Positions 1 to 10,618 of a stretch of 64,000 nucleotides of DNA are shown here, piece by piece. The notes under the pieces are model-generated. The model saw only the letters and a list, made by a program, of their open reading frames with translations, was not told the DNA's origin and made no database searches. Within the stretch, counting starts at the first letter, position 1; each line of letters starts with the position of its first letter. The position numbers were made by a program, and so were the translations under genes. Where the stretch lies: the NCBI RefSeq assembly GCF_007954355.1, contig NZ_VOLR01000017.1, forward strand, positions 40,652 through 104,651, in the 5' to 3' direction. Origin of the DNA: Colwellia hornerae (lineage in GTDB: Bacteria; Pseudomonadota; Gammaproteobacteria; Enterobacterales; Alteromonadaceae).

Positions 1-643
1 CACACTTTATCGACTTACCATCAGACATTTTATGCGAATGTAAACCAATAGAATAAAGCTCCCCCGCCATTGAACACTCAATATCAAGGGATACCATAGT
101 TAAAGCAATGTCATCTAATAATTGAGCCTTATCTGTTGCACGACATTTATTACAATAAAAAGTAGCAAAGTTACTTTGCGGAAATTGTTTGGGTAGTTCG
201 GTTATCGGTTGCGCTATCGACTGAGGAATAAATTCAATACCAGAGGTAATAAAGCGCTCCATTAAAAAACGTTCATCGGGGCGAAAATCGTCTTCATAGC
301 ATTTTATCTGTGCTTGTTTTAAAGCATCACGTGCGCGATAGAAGTCACGCATCGTTGAAAAGTAGAAGCCACTGACCAGTTGTTGGTTAAAGGTTTTAAG
401 CGCAAGCGGGTTAACTTTAGCTGTTAATATACGCTGTTCGGACAGTAGGCTTTGCGCTTGTACTTGTTGTCTTTGTTCAACAAAAAATAATGCTTGCTGA
501 TTTTGTACAATAATATTAACAGCACCTTGCAGGGTTTTTACCCATAAAGATAATTCAATACCTTGTTTGGTATCATAAGCTTGACGGGTTAATAAAAAGC
601 CATAATTCGAGCTAGGCGTTAATTTTTCGACAGTTAATGACAT
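1..643 (-). CDS. polB: DNA polymerase II, N-terminal part (runs off the window)
   Basis: This is the first 214 codons of a family B DNA polymerase, used in translesion and restart synthesis during the SOS response. The ATG is at 643 on the minus strand. The start of the protein (SSNYGFLLTRQAYDTKQG) follows E. coli Pol II closely, and the stretch RPDERFLMERFITSG matches the conserved RPPERYLMERFITS of the N-terminal domain. The exonuclease and polymerase domains lie outside the window. It is divergent from dinG, and a LexA-type box lies about 35 bp upstream of this start, which fits the SOS control known for both genes in E. coli. Confidence 0.9.
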   Translation of the reverse strand, partial: MSLTVEKLTPSSNYGFLLTRQAYDTKQGIELSLWVKTLQGAVNIIVQNQQALFFVEQRQQVQAQSLLSEQRILTAKVNPLALKTFNQQLVSGFYFSTMRDFYRARDALKQAQIKCYEDDFRPDERFLMERFITSGIEFIPQSIAQPITELPKQFPQSNFATFYCNKCRATDKAQLLDDIALTMVSLDIECSMAGELYSIGLHSHKMSDGKSIKC

Positions 644-676
644 TAATTATTTTAATTCGTTGCGGATAACGATAAA

Positions 677-692
677 CTGTTAATATATACAG
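677..692. promoter_or_regulatory. LexA (SOS) box between polB and dinG
   Basis: The 16-mer CTGTTAATATATACAG has the CTG-N10-CAG form of gammaproteobacterial LexA operators, with the usual alternating TA core. It lies between two divergent genes that are both LexA-controlled in E. coli. One box could serve both promoters, being about 35 bp from the polB ATG and 80 bp from the dinG ATG. Seen directly; binding is inferred. Confidence 0.85.
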
Positions 693-695
693 CAG

Positions 696-755
696 TATAT
701 ACTCATCCTATTTGAAGATACAGGATTTAGGCTATTTAAGTAGCATGAGTATATA
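696..755. repeat. 11-bp perfect inverted repeat upstream of dinG
   Basis: TATATACTCAT at 696-706 is exactly inverted at 745-755 (ATGAGTATATA), with a 38-bp spacer. It begins four bases after the LexA box and ends 16 bp before the dinG ATG. It could be a hairpin in the dinG leader, covering the region where a ribosome site would be expected, or a second operator. Confidence 0.5.
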
Positions 756-771
756 ACCAAATGAACCCTAA

Positions 772-2901
772 ATGGCTAACAGCATGCTAAGCGATAAAAT
801 TAAAGCAGCAATTCGCACATCGTATAAAACCATAGGTGAAAACCTAGAAAACTTTCATCCAAGAAAACAGCAAACTTTTTTGATTGCCGAAATAGCTAAA
901 ACCCTCGCGGGAGAATACGATAAAGCGCGAAAAATTATTACCATTGAAGCCGGCACCGGTACGGGTAAATCGTTAGCTTATTCATTAGGCGCTATTCCGT
1001 TAGCGATGTCACGTCAAAAAAAGGTCTGTATTTCTACCGCAACAGTTGCGTTACAAGAGCAGTTAGTTGACAAAGACTTACCCTTCTTAAAGAAACATTC
1101 AGGCTTGGATTTTAATTTCACCTTAGTCAAAGGTCGCCAGCGCTATGTTTGTCGCCAGAAATTAGCGCTTGCCGTCAGTCAAGAAGATTCACCTCAGGCT
1201 GGTTTCACCTTTGCGCAAAAACCTGATGCCATGGATATAAAGTTATTACATCATTTGCATAAAGCGTTAACGGATAATAAATGGCAAGGCGATCTAGATT
1301 CTTGGGCTGATCCTATTCCTCATCATTTATGGCAACAAATTCAATGTGACAAACACAGCTGTTTAAAACATGTAGCCGAACACACCCATTGCCCTTTTCA
1401 TAAAGCACGAGAAACTATGGACTCTGCCGATGTGTTGGTGATAAACCATAGCTTATTACTGGCCGATTTAGAGCTCGGTGGTGGCGTTATCTTACCCTCA
1501 CCAGAAGACACCTTTTATATTATTGACGAAGCACATCATCTGCCTAAAGTAACCCGGGATCATTCAAGTGCCAATGTTACCATCAAAGGCGCCATTGACT
1601 GGCTAACCAAGTTAAAAGAAACTGGCGATAAAATGGCGAAATTAATAAAGTCGACATCAGCCATTTCACCCTCGTTAAAGTTAGGGGACGATTGCCAAGA
1701 TTTATTAATGGAAATGCAAAAAGTAGCCAACTTTATAGAAAACAATCAAGCGTTATATTTTAATGAAAAAGCTAAAGAAAATAACCGTTTTTCACGTGAT
1801 GATGATGCGGCATTATACCGTTTTGAAAACGGTATCATTCCACCAAACTTAAAAAATTGGTCTCAAGATTTAGCCGAACTCAGTAAAAAATGTTTAGCAC
1901 ATTGCAACAAGCTTTATAACTTATTGATGGAGTCAGTAAAAGACGGAGAGTGTAAAATGTTTATTGCTGAACCCTTGCTTGCTGAAGCCGGTTTTATGAT
2001 CCAGCGCTTAGAGAATTTTAACTCGCTATGGAAAATGTATGCTAAAACAGATAGTGAGAAAGGCGCTCCCATGGCAAGGTGGTTAGAGAAGCTTACCGGA
2101 AAGCGTAGCGATTTTTTAGTGTCGGCCTCTCCTATTGAAGTCGGCTTTACTCTTGAAGATATTCTCTGGTCAAAATGTGAAGGGGCGGTATTATGTTCAG
2201 CTACCATTCTAGCTTTGAATTCCTTTGAGCATTTTCGCCGTCAGGTTGGTTTACAAACTAATGATGGCTCACAATATCAAAAGGTCGACTCACCGTTTGA
2301 TTATCAAAATAATGCGCAACTTGTTATCGCTAAAATGAAAAATGAGCCAAGCAGCCCTCAGTTCACCGATGAATTAATCAACGAGTTACCGGTGTTAATT
2401 AAACAAGAAAAAGCCTGTTTAGTGCTATTTTCTTCGTATTGGCAAATGGAGCAAGTGGCTAAAGCCTTGCGAGAGCAGCACAAAATGGAGATTCTGGTTC
2501 AGGGTGAACAGTCACGTCAACACATTATCGAAGCGCATCGAAAACGCTGTGATGAAGATAAAACCAGTATAATTTTTGGCACACAAAGTTTTTCTGAGGG
2601 TCTAGATTTACCCGGTAAATATTTAACTAATTTGATTATTACCAAATTACCCTTTTCCGTGCCGACATCACCGGTTGAAGAAGCCCAAGCTGAATACATT
2701 ACCACTAAAGGGGGCAACCCTTTTATGTCAATTTCAGTGCCTGAAACTTCAAAAAAATTGATTCAAGCGACCGGACGCTTACTGCGCAATGAAAAAGATA
2801 CCGGTATCATAACTTTAATGGATAAACGCTTAGTGACTAAACGTTATGGCAAGCAATTACTTGATTCTTTACCGCCATATCGAATTATTTCAAAAGGATA
2901 A
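772..2901 (+). CDS. dinG: ATP-dependent DNA helicase DinG
   Basis: An XPD-like superfamily 2 helicase of 709 residues (E. coli DinG has 716), which unwinds R-loops and forked DNA during SOS repair. Visible motifs are Walker A EAGTGTGKS at about residues 59-67, an iron-sulfur region with RYVCRQK, CDKHSC and HCPF cysteines, the DEAH box in IIDEAHHLP, and the motif VI arginine in QATGRLLRN near the end. The ATG at 772 has no clear Shine-Dalgarno sequence; an in-frame ATG at 784 is an alternative. It is divergent from polB with a LexA box between, and the next gene starts 3 bp after its stop, suggesting co-transcription with rluE. Confidence 0.93.
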   Translation: MANSMLSDKIKAAIRTSYKTIGENLENFHPRKQQTFLIAEIAKTLAGEYDKARKIITIEAGTGTGKSLAYSLGAIPLAMSRQKKVCISTATVALQEQLVDKDLPFLKKHSGLDFNFTLVKGRQRYVCRQKLALAVSQEDSPQAGFTFAQKPDAMDIKLLHHLHKALTDNKWQGDLDSWADPIPHHLWQQIQCDKHSCLKHVAEHTHCPFHKARETMDSADVLVINHSLLLADLELGGGVILPSPEDTFYIIDEAHHLPKVTRDHSSANVTIKGAIDWLTKLKETGDKMAKLIKSTSAISPSLKLGDDCQDLLMEMQKVANFIENNQALYFNEKAKENNRFSRDDDAALYRFENGIIPPNLKNWSQDLAELSKKCLAHCNKLYNLLMESVKDGECKMFIAEPLLAEAGFMIQRLENFNSLWKMYAKTDSEKGAPMARWLEKLTGKRSDFLVSASPIEVGFTLEDILWSKCEGAVLCSATILALNSFEHFRRQVGLQTNDGSQYQKVDSPFDYQNNAQLVIAKMKNEPSSPQFTDELINELPVLIKQEKACLVLFSSYWQMEQVAKALREQHKMEILVQGEQSRQHIIEAHRKRCDEDKTSIIFGTQSFSEGLDLPGKYLTNLIITKLPFSVPTSPVEEAQAEYITTKGGNPFMSISVPETSKKLIQATGRLLRNEKDTGIITLMDKRLVTKRYGKQLLDSLPPYRIISKG

Positions 2902-2904
2902 GCT

Positions 2905-3549
2905 GTGACTAATTTCACTAAAACGACAAAAGCGTCAAACTCAACTAATCGTCGATTATCGAAGAGTCGCTCATTAAAAGACGTTAAGCCTCGTCCTGCT
3001 CCAGCAGACCGAGTTTTGGTACTATTTAATAAACCCTTTGATGTACTCTCACAATTTACCGACGATCAGCAACGTAAAACCTTAAAAGACTTTATTCCGG
3101 TAAAAGAGGTCTATGCAGCGGGGCGTTTAGACCGCGACAGTGAAGGCTTATTGTTGCTAACAAACGATGGAAAATTGCAGCATAAACTGACTAATCCAAA
3201 AGAAAAAACAGAAAAAACCTACTGGGCACAAGTCGAGGGTGTGCCCCAGGAAGTTGACTTACAAAAGCTTCGTAATGGTGTAGAACTTAAAGATGGCCAA
3301 ACCTTACCAGCTAAAGTGAAAGTGATCAGTGCACCAGAGCTTTGGCCACGTAACCCGCCAATACGCGAGCGGGCAAGTATTCCAACGACATGGTTAAGTA
3401 TCTCAATTACTGAAGGTAGAAATCGACAAGTACGTAGAATGACCGCCGCTATTAACTTTCCAACACTGCGACTTATTCGTTACAGCATAGGTAAATACAG
3501 CCTAGACGGTATCGAAAATGGACATTACCAACAACTTAAAGCTGAGTAA
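2905..3549 (+). CDS. rluE: 23S rRNA pseudouridine synthase RluE
   Basis: An RsuA-family pseudouridine synthase of 214 residues that modifies position 2457 of 23S rRNA in E. coli. The catalytic motif [18 protein letters not shown] carries the nucleophilic Asp at about residue 76. [15 protein letters not shown] and [12 protein letters not shown] are typical of RluE. The start is a GTG 3 bp after the dinG stop, with an AAGGAT sequence upstream. It opens the rluE-nudJ-mnmA-hflD-purB order also found in E. coli. Confidence 0.92.
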   Translation: MTNFTKTTKASNSTNRRLSKSRSLKDVKPRPAPADRVLVLFNKPFDVLSQFTDDQQRKTLKDFIPVKEVYAAGRLDRDSEGLLLLTNDGKLQHKLTNPKEKTEKTYWAQVEGVPQEVDLQKLRNGVELKDGQTLPAKVKVISAPELWPRNPPIRERASIPTTWLSISITEGRNRQVRRMTAAINFPTLRLIRYSIGKYSLDGIENGHYQQLKAE

Positions 3550-3553
3550 TAAC

Positions 3554-4054
3554 ATGACGCTAACGGTTAATACCATTACTAATGACCATGGCGAAGATCA
3601 ATTTAAGCCCAACGCTACTGTTGCTGCTATTATCGTTCATCAAAATAAGTTTTTACTGGTTGAAGAAATTGAAAAGGGTAAAAAAGTCTTTAACCAGCCT
3701 GCTGGCCATTTAGAGGCTAATGAAAACCTAATTAGTGCCATTGAACGAGAAGTACTAGAAGAAACCGGCTTAACGCTAACACCTGATTACGTTTCAGGTA
3801 TTTATTACTTTTATCGCCCGGAAATTAATCTTTACTACCTGAGATTTTGTTTTGTTATCGAAGTTAATGAGTTTCTTCACAGTTCTCCACAAGATGATGA
3901 AATTATTGCCACCCATTGGCTAACATTCGATGAAATAAAAGCAAAGTCAGTGCAATTACGCAGCACGCTAGTTTTAGAATGTATTGAAGATTACTTATCT
4001 GTTTTGAAAAATGGAAAAAAAATATCATTATCTTCATTAAAATCCAATCTTTAA
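3554..4054 (+). CDS. nudJ: Nudix phosphatase NudJ
   Basis: A Nudix hydrolase of 166 residues from this start. E. coli NudJ (153 residues) removes phosphate from nucleoside triphosphates and HMP-pyrophosphate. The Nudix box GX5EX7REUXEEXGU is complete at about residues 51-73 (GHLEANE, then REVLEETGL). The opening FKPNATVAAIIV matches the NudJ N-terminus. An in-frame ATG at 3518 would overlap the end of rluE and add 12 residues; the ATG at 3554 is preferred because it fits family length. It lies between rluE and mnmA, as in E. coli. Confidence 0.88.
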   Translation: MTLTVNTITNDHGEDQFKPNATVAAIIVHQNKFLLVEEIEKGKKVFNQPAGHLEANENLISAIEREVLEETGLTLTPDYVSGIYYFYRPEINLYYLRFCFVIEVNEFLHSSPQDDEIIATHWLTFDEIKAKSVQLRSTLVLECIEDYLSVLKNGKKISLSSLKSNL

Positions 4055-4117
4055 TCTATGCCGCTAAATCCTGACATGCTATAATTTTTCGCCTTTTTCC
4101 TTAGATTTGTACTTTTA

Positions 4118-5269
4118 ATGTCATCATCAGTATCATCGAGCGCTGAAAACCAAAACACTGCGCCTATAAGTAAAGCACCACACGACACCAAAGTTATTGT
4201 TGGTATGTCTGGCGGTGTTGACTCCTCTGTTTCTGCACACTTATTGATTGAACAAGGTTATCAAGTTGAAGGCCTGTTCATGAAAAATTGGGAAGAAGAC
4301 GATACCGATGAATACTGTGCGGCAGCCCAAGACCTCGAAGATGCACAACTGGTTTGTGACAAACTTGGCATAAAATTACACACCATCAATTTCGCAACCG
4401 AATACTGGGATAATGTTTTTGAGTATTTTTTAGCTGAATATAAAGCGGGCCGAACACCTAATCCTGATATTATGTGTAACAAAGAAATTAAATTTAAAGC
4501 CTTCTTAGAGTTTGCTTGTGAAGACTTAGACGCTGACTACATAGCTACGGGACACTATGTGCAACGTGAGTTTATTAATGGTCAGTGGGCAATGTTACGC
4601 GGTTTAGACAGTAATAAAGATCAAAGTTACTTTTTATATACGCTAAGCGACGAGCAAGTCGGACGTACTTTATTTCCTGTTGGAAATATCGAAAAACCTG
4701 CAGTTCGTGCTATTGCCGAGCAAGCTGATTTAGTTACCCATAATAAAAAAGACAGTACCGGCATATGTTTTATTGGTGAGCGAAAATTCAAAGATTTTCT
4801 AGGTCAATATTTACCGGCACAGCCAGGCAAAATTGAATCTGCTGAAGGTGAAGTGATCGGTGAGCACGACGGTTTAATGTACCACACCTTAGGTCAGCGT
4901 AAAGGCCTACGTATCGGTGGTTTAGCCAATGCGGGTGAAGCGCCTTGGTATGTGGTTGAGAAAGACTTGATACGTAATGTGTTAATTGTTGGTCAAGGTC
5001 ATAACCATCCTCGCCTATTCTCTAAAGGCTTAATCGGTAATCAATTACATTTAGTTAATCGAAAACCCCTTGATACGCCAATAAAATGTACCGTTAAAAC
5101 CCGCTATCGCCAAGATGATGTCCCCTGTCATCTATCTCCGATGAGCGATGGTGAATATTTAGTGATGTTTGATGAAGCACAAAGTTCAGTAACACCGGGA
5201 CAATCTGTAGTTTTTTATCAAGATAACATTTGTCTTGGCGGCGGTATCATCAATACGCTTATCCGCTAA
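4118..5269 (+). CDS. mnmA: tRNA 2-thiouridylase MnmA
   Basis: Makes the 2-thio group of the wobble uridine in tRNA-Lys, tRNA-Glu and tRNA-Gln, taking sulfur from the TusABCDE relay. It has 383 residues. The ATP-binding motif [10 protein letters not shown] lies at about 29-38. The two catalytic cysteines are in [10 protein letters not shown] (about 127) and in [12 protein letters not shown] (about 224). The first 24 residues precede the usual family start, so a later start is possible, although no methionine lies between. It is followed at 35 bp by hflD. Confidence 0.95.
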   Translation: MSSSVSSSAENQNTAPISKAPHDTKVIVGMSGGVDSSVSAHLLIEQGYQVEGLFMKNWEEDDTDEYCAAAQDLEDAQLVCDKLGIKLHTINFATEYWDNVFEYFLAEYKAGRTPNPDIMCNKEIKFKAFLEFACEDLDADYIATGHYVQREFINGQWAMLRGLDSNKDQSYFLYTLSDEQVGRTLFPVGNIEKPAVRAIAEQADLVTHNKKDSTGICFIGERKFKDFLGQYLPAQPGKIESAEGEVIGEHDGLMYHTLGQRKGLRIGGLANAGEAPWYVVEKDLIRNVLIVGQGHNHPRLFSKGLIGNQLHLVNRKPLDTPIKCTVKTRYRQDDVPCHLSPMSDGEYLVMFDEAQSSVTPGQSVVFYQDNICLGGGIINTLIR

Positions 5270-5304
5270 GTGATAACGAAAAAATAGTTGAGCAGTAATT
5301 AGTT

Positions 5305-5928
5305 ATGAACAGTATAAATGAACAAACCCTAACACTTGCCGCCGTTTGCCAAGTCGCTTATTGGGTGCAAAAAATATCTCGTAGTGGGCAAATAGACGAA
5401 GACGAACTCGCTTTATTACTTAATAGCGTCATGATCACATCGCCTAAAAACACTATGGAAGTTTACGGTGGTGAAATCAGTCATTTAAAAATAGGCTTAA
5501 CAACGCTGGTTAACCATTTAGGTAATAAATCAACAAACAAAGATCCCGAAATTACCCGTTATGTGGTGAGCTTACTGGGTTTAGAACGCCGTTTAAGTAA
5601 ATATAGTGATAAAATGAATGCACTCGGCGAACGAATTAACCAAAGTCAACGTCAATTAGCACATTATGACATTACCAGTGAAACACTCGTTTCTAGCTTA
5701 GCGTCGATTTATAGTGATTTGATCAGCCCGCTTGGAACACCTATTCAAGTGGCAGGCGAACCCGCTATATTAAAGCAATCAGTCAATCAACATAAAATAC
5801 GTGCGCTGTTATTAGCGGGGATTCGCTCGAGTGTATTATGGCGACAAGTCGGTGGACAACGCCGAAGTATTTTATTTTCACGTTCAAAATTAGTTGAATG
5901 TGCCGAGCAATTGCTCAAAGCTTGTTAA
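5305..5928 (+). CDS. hflD: HflD-like protein
   Basis: A 207-residue helical protein matching HflD in length, position and the central stretch YVVSLLGLERRLSKYSDKM. In E. coli HflD is a peripheral inner-membrane protein that lowers phage lambda lysogeny by binding the CII activator. Its ordinary cellular role is unclear. It sits between mnmA and purB, as in most gammaproteobacteria. No signal peptide or membrane segment is visible. Confidence 0.9.
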   Translation: MNSINEQTLTLAAVCQVAYWVQKISRSGQIDEDELALLLNSVMITSPKNTMEVYGGEISHLKIGLTTLVNHLGNKSTNKDPEITRYVVSLLGLERRLSKYSDKMNALGERINQSQRQLAHYDITSETLVSSLASIYSDLISPLGTPIQVAGEPAILKQSVNQHKIRALLLAGIRSSVLWRQVGGQRRSILFSRSKLVECAEQLLKAC

Positions 5929-5969
5929 ACAAATTCAAAATTAGTTTTTAACCTTACTTTAAATATTAG

Positions 5970-7349
<1,380 letters not shown>

Positions 7350-7369
7350 TTTCGTTTAGACTTGTTCTG

Positions 7370-7397
7370 AAAAAAGGAACCGTAAGGTTCCTTTTTT
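7370..7397 (+). terminator. rho-independent terminator after purB
   Basis: Stem GGAACC (7376-7381), loop GTAA, stem GGTTCC (7386-7391), then six T. The A tract before the stem makes it usable in both directions. Confidence 0.9.
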
Positions 7398-7556
7398 ATG
7401 TTCAGGATGAACGGTATATCACGGTGGCATGGATGCCAATAAGTGATGATGTTCAGGATGAACGGTATATCACGGTGGCATGGATGCCAATAAGTGATGA
7501 TGTTCAGGATGAACGGTATATCACGGTGGCATGGATGCCAATGAGTGATGATGTTC
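7398..7556. repeat. 51-bp tandem repeat, 3.1 copies
   Basis: Units begin at 7398, 7449 and 7500, with a partial fourth unit ATGTTC at 7551. Copies 1 and 2 are identical; copy 3 differs by one base (ATAAG to ATGAG). Each unit holds two small palindromes, GTTCA-GGA-TGAAC and TGGCAT-GG-ATGCCA. The array fills the gap between the purB terminator and roxA. Its period is a multiple of three, but no gene start is associated with it. Confidence 0.95.
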
Positions 7557-7583
7557 TAAATTAACACTGAGAGTAACTAAACC

Positions 7584-8753
7584 ATGCAAAAAATTCATTG
7601 GGGCGAACTAACGCCTGAGCAGTTTTTAAAAGAATATTGGCAAAAAAAACCGTTATTAATAAAAGGGGCATTTAAAGACTTTACCGATCCGATCGATGCC
7701 AACGAACTTGCTGGACTCGCGATGGAAAGCGAAATAGAATCGCGCATTATTGCCCGTATGAATGGTGAATGGCAAGTAGAGCAAGGTCCTTTTGAATCAT
7801 TCGATAAATTTGGCGAACAAGACTGGACGCTGCTGGTACAAGCAGTAAATAATTGGTCTCGTGATACCCAATCACTACTCGCGGCGGTTGATTTTATTCC
7901 ACAATGGCGTATTGATGATGTGATGGTGAGTTTTTCAACACCCAATGGCGGTGTTGGTGCTCATTTAGACCAGTACGATGTCTTTATTGTGCAAGGTGAA
8001 GGGAAACGTCGCTGGCAAGTTGGTGCGCCAGATAGTTCTCTCAAGCAGCTATTACCTCACCCTGATTTAAAGCAAGTCTCTAGTTTTGTTGCTGTTATCG
8101 ATGAAGTAACCGAAGCAGGTGATTTACTTTATATACCACCAAATCATCCACACAATGGCGTATCAATAGAAAACTCCATGAATTTTTCTATTGGCTTTCA
8201 GGCTCCAAACAATCAGGAGTTGTGGTCGGGTTTTGCTGATAAATTAATAGATGAAAATCTTGGGGAAAGACGTTTTCCTGATAAAGAACGTACTCTAACC
8301 CGTCAGCCCGAACAACTTGAACAAACCGATATCGAAAAGTTAAAGGCTTTTATGAAAGCTCAGCTTGATGACGATAAGTTATTTACGCCTTTTATTGGCA
8401 AATATCTTACCCAAAACCACCATGCCTTAGAAATATTAATGCCAGTGACTCCTATTGACAGTGAACAGCTTGCCGATATTCTGGCTGAAGCAGAAAACAC
8501 TTTAGTGCCTGTTTCAGGAATAAAAAGCTTAATTGTTCCTTTTCAACATCAAGATCTCCAGCCAAATGAAACAAGTTTTTTATACATTAATGGTGAAAGC
8601 TTTTTAATTAATAAAGAAACAATCACATTAGCGACATACTTAACAAAACAGCAGACTTTGACCACTAAAAAGGTAAAAAGTTTACTAACAAATTTGAAAA
8701 ATGAACAATTATTGACTAATGTTCTAAATATGGGCTTTTGGTATGTAGAATAA
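7584..8753 (+). CDS. roxA: 50S ribosomal protein L16 arginine 3-hydroxylase
   Basis: A cupin/JmjC-type 2-oxoglutarate and Fe(II) oxygenase of 389 residues, matching E. coli YcfD/RoxA (373 residues), which hydroxylates an arginine of ribosomal protein L16. The iron ligands are in HLDQYDVFIVQGEG (HxD, about residue 128) and PPNHPHNG. The stretches DELAGLAMESEIESR and MNFSIGFQAPN follow YcfD. The C-terminal winged-helix part is present. It starts just after the 51-bp repeat array and overlaps the longest possible reading frame of the following GNAT gene. Confidence 0.92.
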   Translation: MQKIHWGELTPEQFLKEYWQKKPLLIKGAFKDFTDPIDANELAGLAMESEIESRIIARMNGEWQVEQGPFESFDKFGEQDWTLLVQAVNNWSRDTQSLLAAVDFIPQWRIDDVMVSFSTPNGGVGAHLDQYDVFIVQGEGKRRWQVGAPDSSLKQLLPHPDLKQVSSFVAVIDEVTEAGDLLYIPPNHPHNGVSIENSMNFSIGFQAPNNQELWSGFADKLIDENLGERRFPDKERTLTRQPEQLEQTDIEKLKAFMKAQLDDDKLFTPFIGKYLTQNHHALEILMPVTPIDSEQLADILAEAENTLVPVSGIKSLIVPFQHQDLQPNETSFLYINGESFLINKETITLATYLTKQQTLTTKKVKSLLTNLKNEQLLTNVLNMGFWYVE

Positions 8754-8773
8754 CAATCGGTGGAATAGTTATC

Positions 8774-9238
8774 ATGTCGTTCAGTGTCAGTAGAGTCAAA
8801 TGGGAACAAGCGGCATCATTATTAAGAGATGTCCGCGAAAAAGTTTTTATTTGCGAATGGCGTATTCCACGAAAAATTGAGTTTGACCGAAAAGACCACT
8901 ATGCATTTCATGTTTTAGTTTGTGATGATATGACTCAAGAGCCCGTTGCAACGGGCCGTATCTTATCTACGGGGGAAATTTCTCGTATCGCTGTATTAAT
9001 GTCTTTTAGGAAAAGAAACATCGACCGAGAGGTTGTCAAAGGTTTACTGGCTATTGCAAAAGACCTAAAGCTTGATGAAGTCTTTATTTATAGCCCACTT
9101 GAAGATGTTGAATATTTTAGGAAGTTTAACTTTATCAGTGCCGGCGCAGTATTTATGGAGGCTGGTATGCCTCGACAGCGTATGGCATGTGCTGTAGCGG
9201 ATATAAAAAAATCCACCCGTTTCGCTTTTAATCACTAA
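8774..9238 (+). CDS. GNAT-family N-acetyltransferase
   Basis: An acetyltransferase of 154 residues from this ATG. It starts with the common N-terminal GNAT pattern VREKVFICEWRIPRKIEFDRKD and has a mid-protein acetyl-CoA segment ATGRILSTGEISRIAVL. The typical R/Q-x-x-G-x-G/A loop is weak (FRKRNIDREVVKGLL), so catalysis is not assured. An in-frame start at 8738 would overlap roxA by 16 bp; the later ATG gives the usual N-terminus. The substrate is unknown. Probably co-transcribed with roxA. Confidence 0.75.
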   Translation: MSFSVSRVKWEQAASLLRDVREKVFICEWRIPRKIEFDRKDHYAFHVLVCDDMTQEPVATGRILSTGEISRIAVLMSFRKRNIDREVVKGLLAIAKDLKLDEVFIYSPLEDVEYFRKFNFISAGAVFMEAGMPRQRMACAVADIKKSTRFAFNH

Positions 9239-9467
9239 TTTATTAAACCTTACTCCTTTGATCTGTAACTCTTCTTACTATTTCTGACCCCATTTGTAAA
9301 TTCTGTGCTTTATTCTATACATTTACCCTAATATAGTGGCAATAATATTTTGATCTGACGGCTAGCGCAACATTAGGCTAAGTGGTATTGTGCGCGTCGA
9401 AACAATACAACTCTTATTACAGAAGTAGAAAGAATAATAACAAACCTTTTTACGTGGAGATTTAGAA

Positions 9468-10511
9468 GTGGCAATTTTTGATTTAGTAGATTTCGACAAT
9501 CATGAACAAGTTGTTTATTGCAGCGATGATGCAACAGGCTTAAAAGCGATCATTGCAGTACACAGTACTGCACTTGGACCAGCAGCAGGTGGCTGTCGTT
9601 TTTGGGATTACGTAAACGATGAAGCAGCATTAACCGATGTTTTACGTTTATCAAAAGGCATGACCTATAAAAATGCTATGGCTGGGTTGAAACTTGGCGG
9701 TGGTAAAGGGGTTATTATTGGTAACCCTCGACACTTAAAATCAGATGATTTATTCAAAGCCTATGGTAAAGCCGTTAATAATTTAGGGGGGCGTTACTAC
9801 ACCGCTGAAGACGTAAATATTACTACTGGTGATATGGCTATTGTTAATCAAGTTACCGACTATGTTTCGGGTCTTGAAGGAAAAAGTGGTAATCCAGGTC
9901 CATTTACTGCGCTCGGCACTTTTCTAGGTATAAAAGCTGCGGTTAAGTTTAAATTAGGATCTGATGATTTATCCGGTATTAAAGTCGCTGTACAAGGGCT
10001 TGGTAGTGTTGGTTATTCACTCTGTGAACGACTTCATGCTGCGGGTGCAAAATTAATCGTTACTGATATTAATCAAGAAATTTTAGATAAAGCCGTTACC
10101 GAGTTAGATGCAACGGTTGTTAGCCTTGACGATATTTACAAACAAGATGTTGAAGTGTTTTCACCTTGTGCATTGGGCGCGTCAATTAATGACGATAGCA
10201 TTGCAGAGCTTAAAGCGGTGATCATTGCCGGCTGTGCTAATAACCAACTTGCAGAAAGCCGCCATGACCAAGTCCTTTTAGACAAAGGTATTTTGTATGC
10301 GCCTGACTACGTCATTAATGCTGGGGGAATTATAAATGTTGCCCTTGAAATTTATCCTGAACCTTATTGTGCTGATAAAGCGACAAGTTTGGTCGAAAAT
10401 ATTTATCACACACTAATGAATGTTTTTGTGACAGCGAACGAGAAAAACTTACCAACAGGTAAAGTCGCCGATGAAATGGCGAGAGCTATAATAGCTAACG
10501 CTGGCAAGTAA
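9468..10511 (+). CDS. ldh: leucine dehydrogenase (Glu/Leu/Phe/Val dehydrogenase family)
   Basis: NAD-dependent deamination of branched-chain amino acids to 2-oxo acids; 347 residues, the length of Bacillus-type leucine dehydrogenase. The glycine-rich substrate motif MAGLKLGGGKGVI places the catalytic lysine at about residue 80. The Rossmann motif VQGLGSVGYSL is at about 175-185, and ALGASINDDSI and NAGGIINVALE are conserved in the family. The start is a GTG with GTGGAGA 7 bp upstream. Leucine rather than valine or phenylalanine as substrate is a guess from overall resemblance. It is monocistronic, with its own terminator. Confidence 0.85.
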   Translation: MAIFDLVDFDNHEQVVYCSDDATGLKAIIAVHSTALGPAAGGCRFWDYVNDEAALTDVLRLSKGMTYKNAMAGLKLGGGKGVIIGNPRHLKSDDLFKAYGKAVNNLGGRYYTAEDVNITTGDMAIVNQVTDYVSGLEGKSGNPGPFTALGTFLGIKAAVKFKLGSDDLSGIKVAVQGLGSVGYSLCERLHAAGAKLIVTDINQEILDKAVTELDATVVSLDDIYKQDVEVFSPCALGASINDDSIAELKAVIIAGCANNQLAESRHDQVLLDKGILYAPDYVINAGGIINVALEIYPEPYCADKATSLVENIYHTLMNVFVTANEKNLPTGKVADEMARAIIANAGK

Positions 10512-10526
10512 TTTTTCCGTATAAAC

Positions 10527-10566
10527 TAAAAAGCCGCACTATATAAATAAAGTGCGGCTTTTTTTT
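10527..10566 (+). terminator. terminator after leucine dehydrogenase
   Basis: Perfect 10-bp stem AAGCCGCACT (10531-10540) and AGTGCGGCTT (10551-10560) with a 10-nt loop and a run of T to 10566. The A-rich left flank would also let it stop transcription from the other side. Confidence 0.9.
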
Positions 10567-10618
10567 CGCTATAAATTGTTGGCATCAACTATCGCCAACA
10601 ATTTTATCAACTGATAGA

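Noticed and set aside
7398..7556. The 51-bp array as a CRISPR
   Set aside because: Units are contiguous without unique spacers and no cas genes are present.
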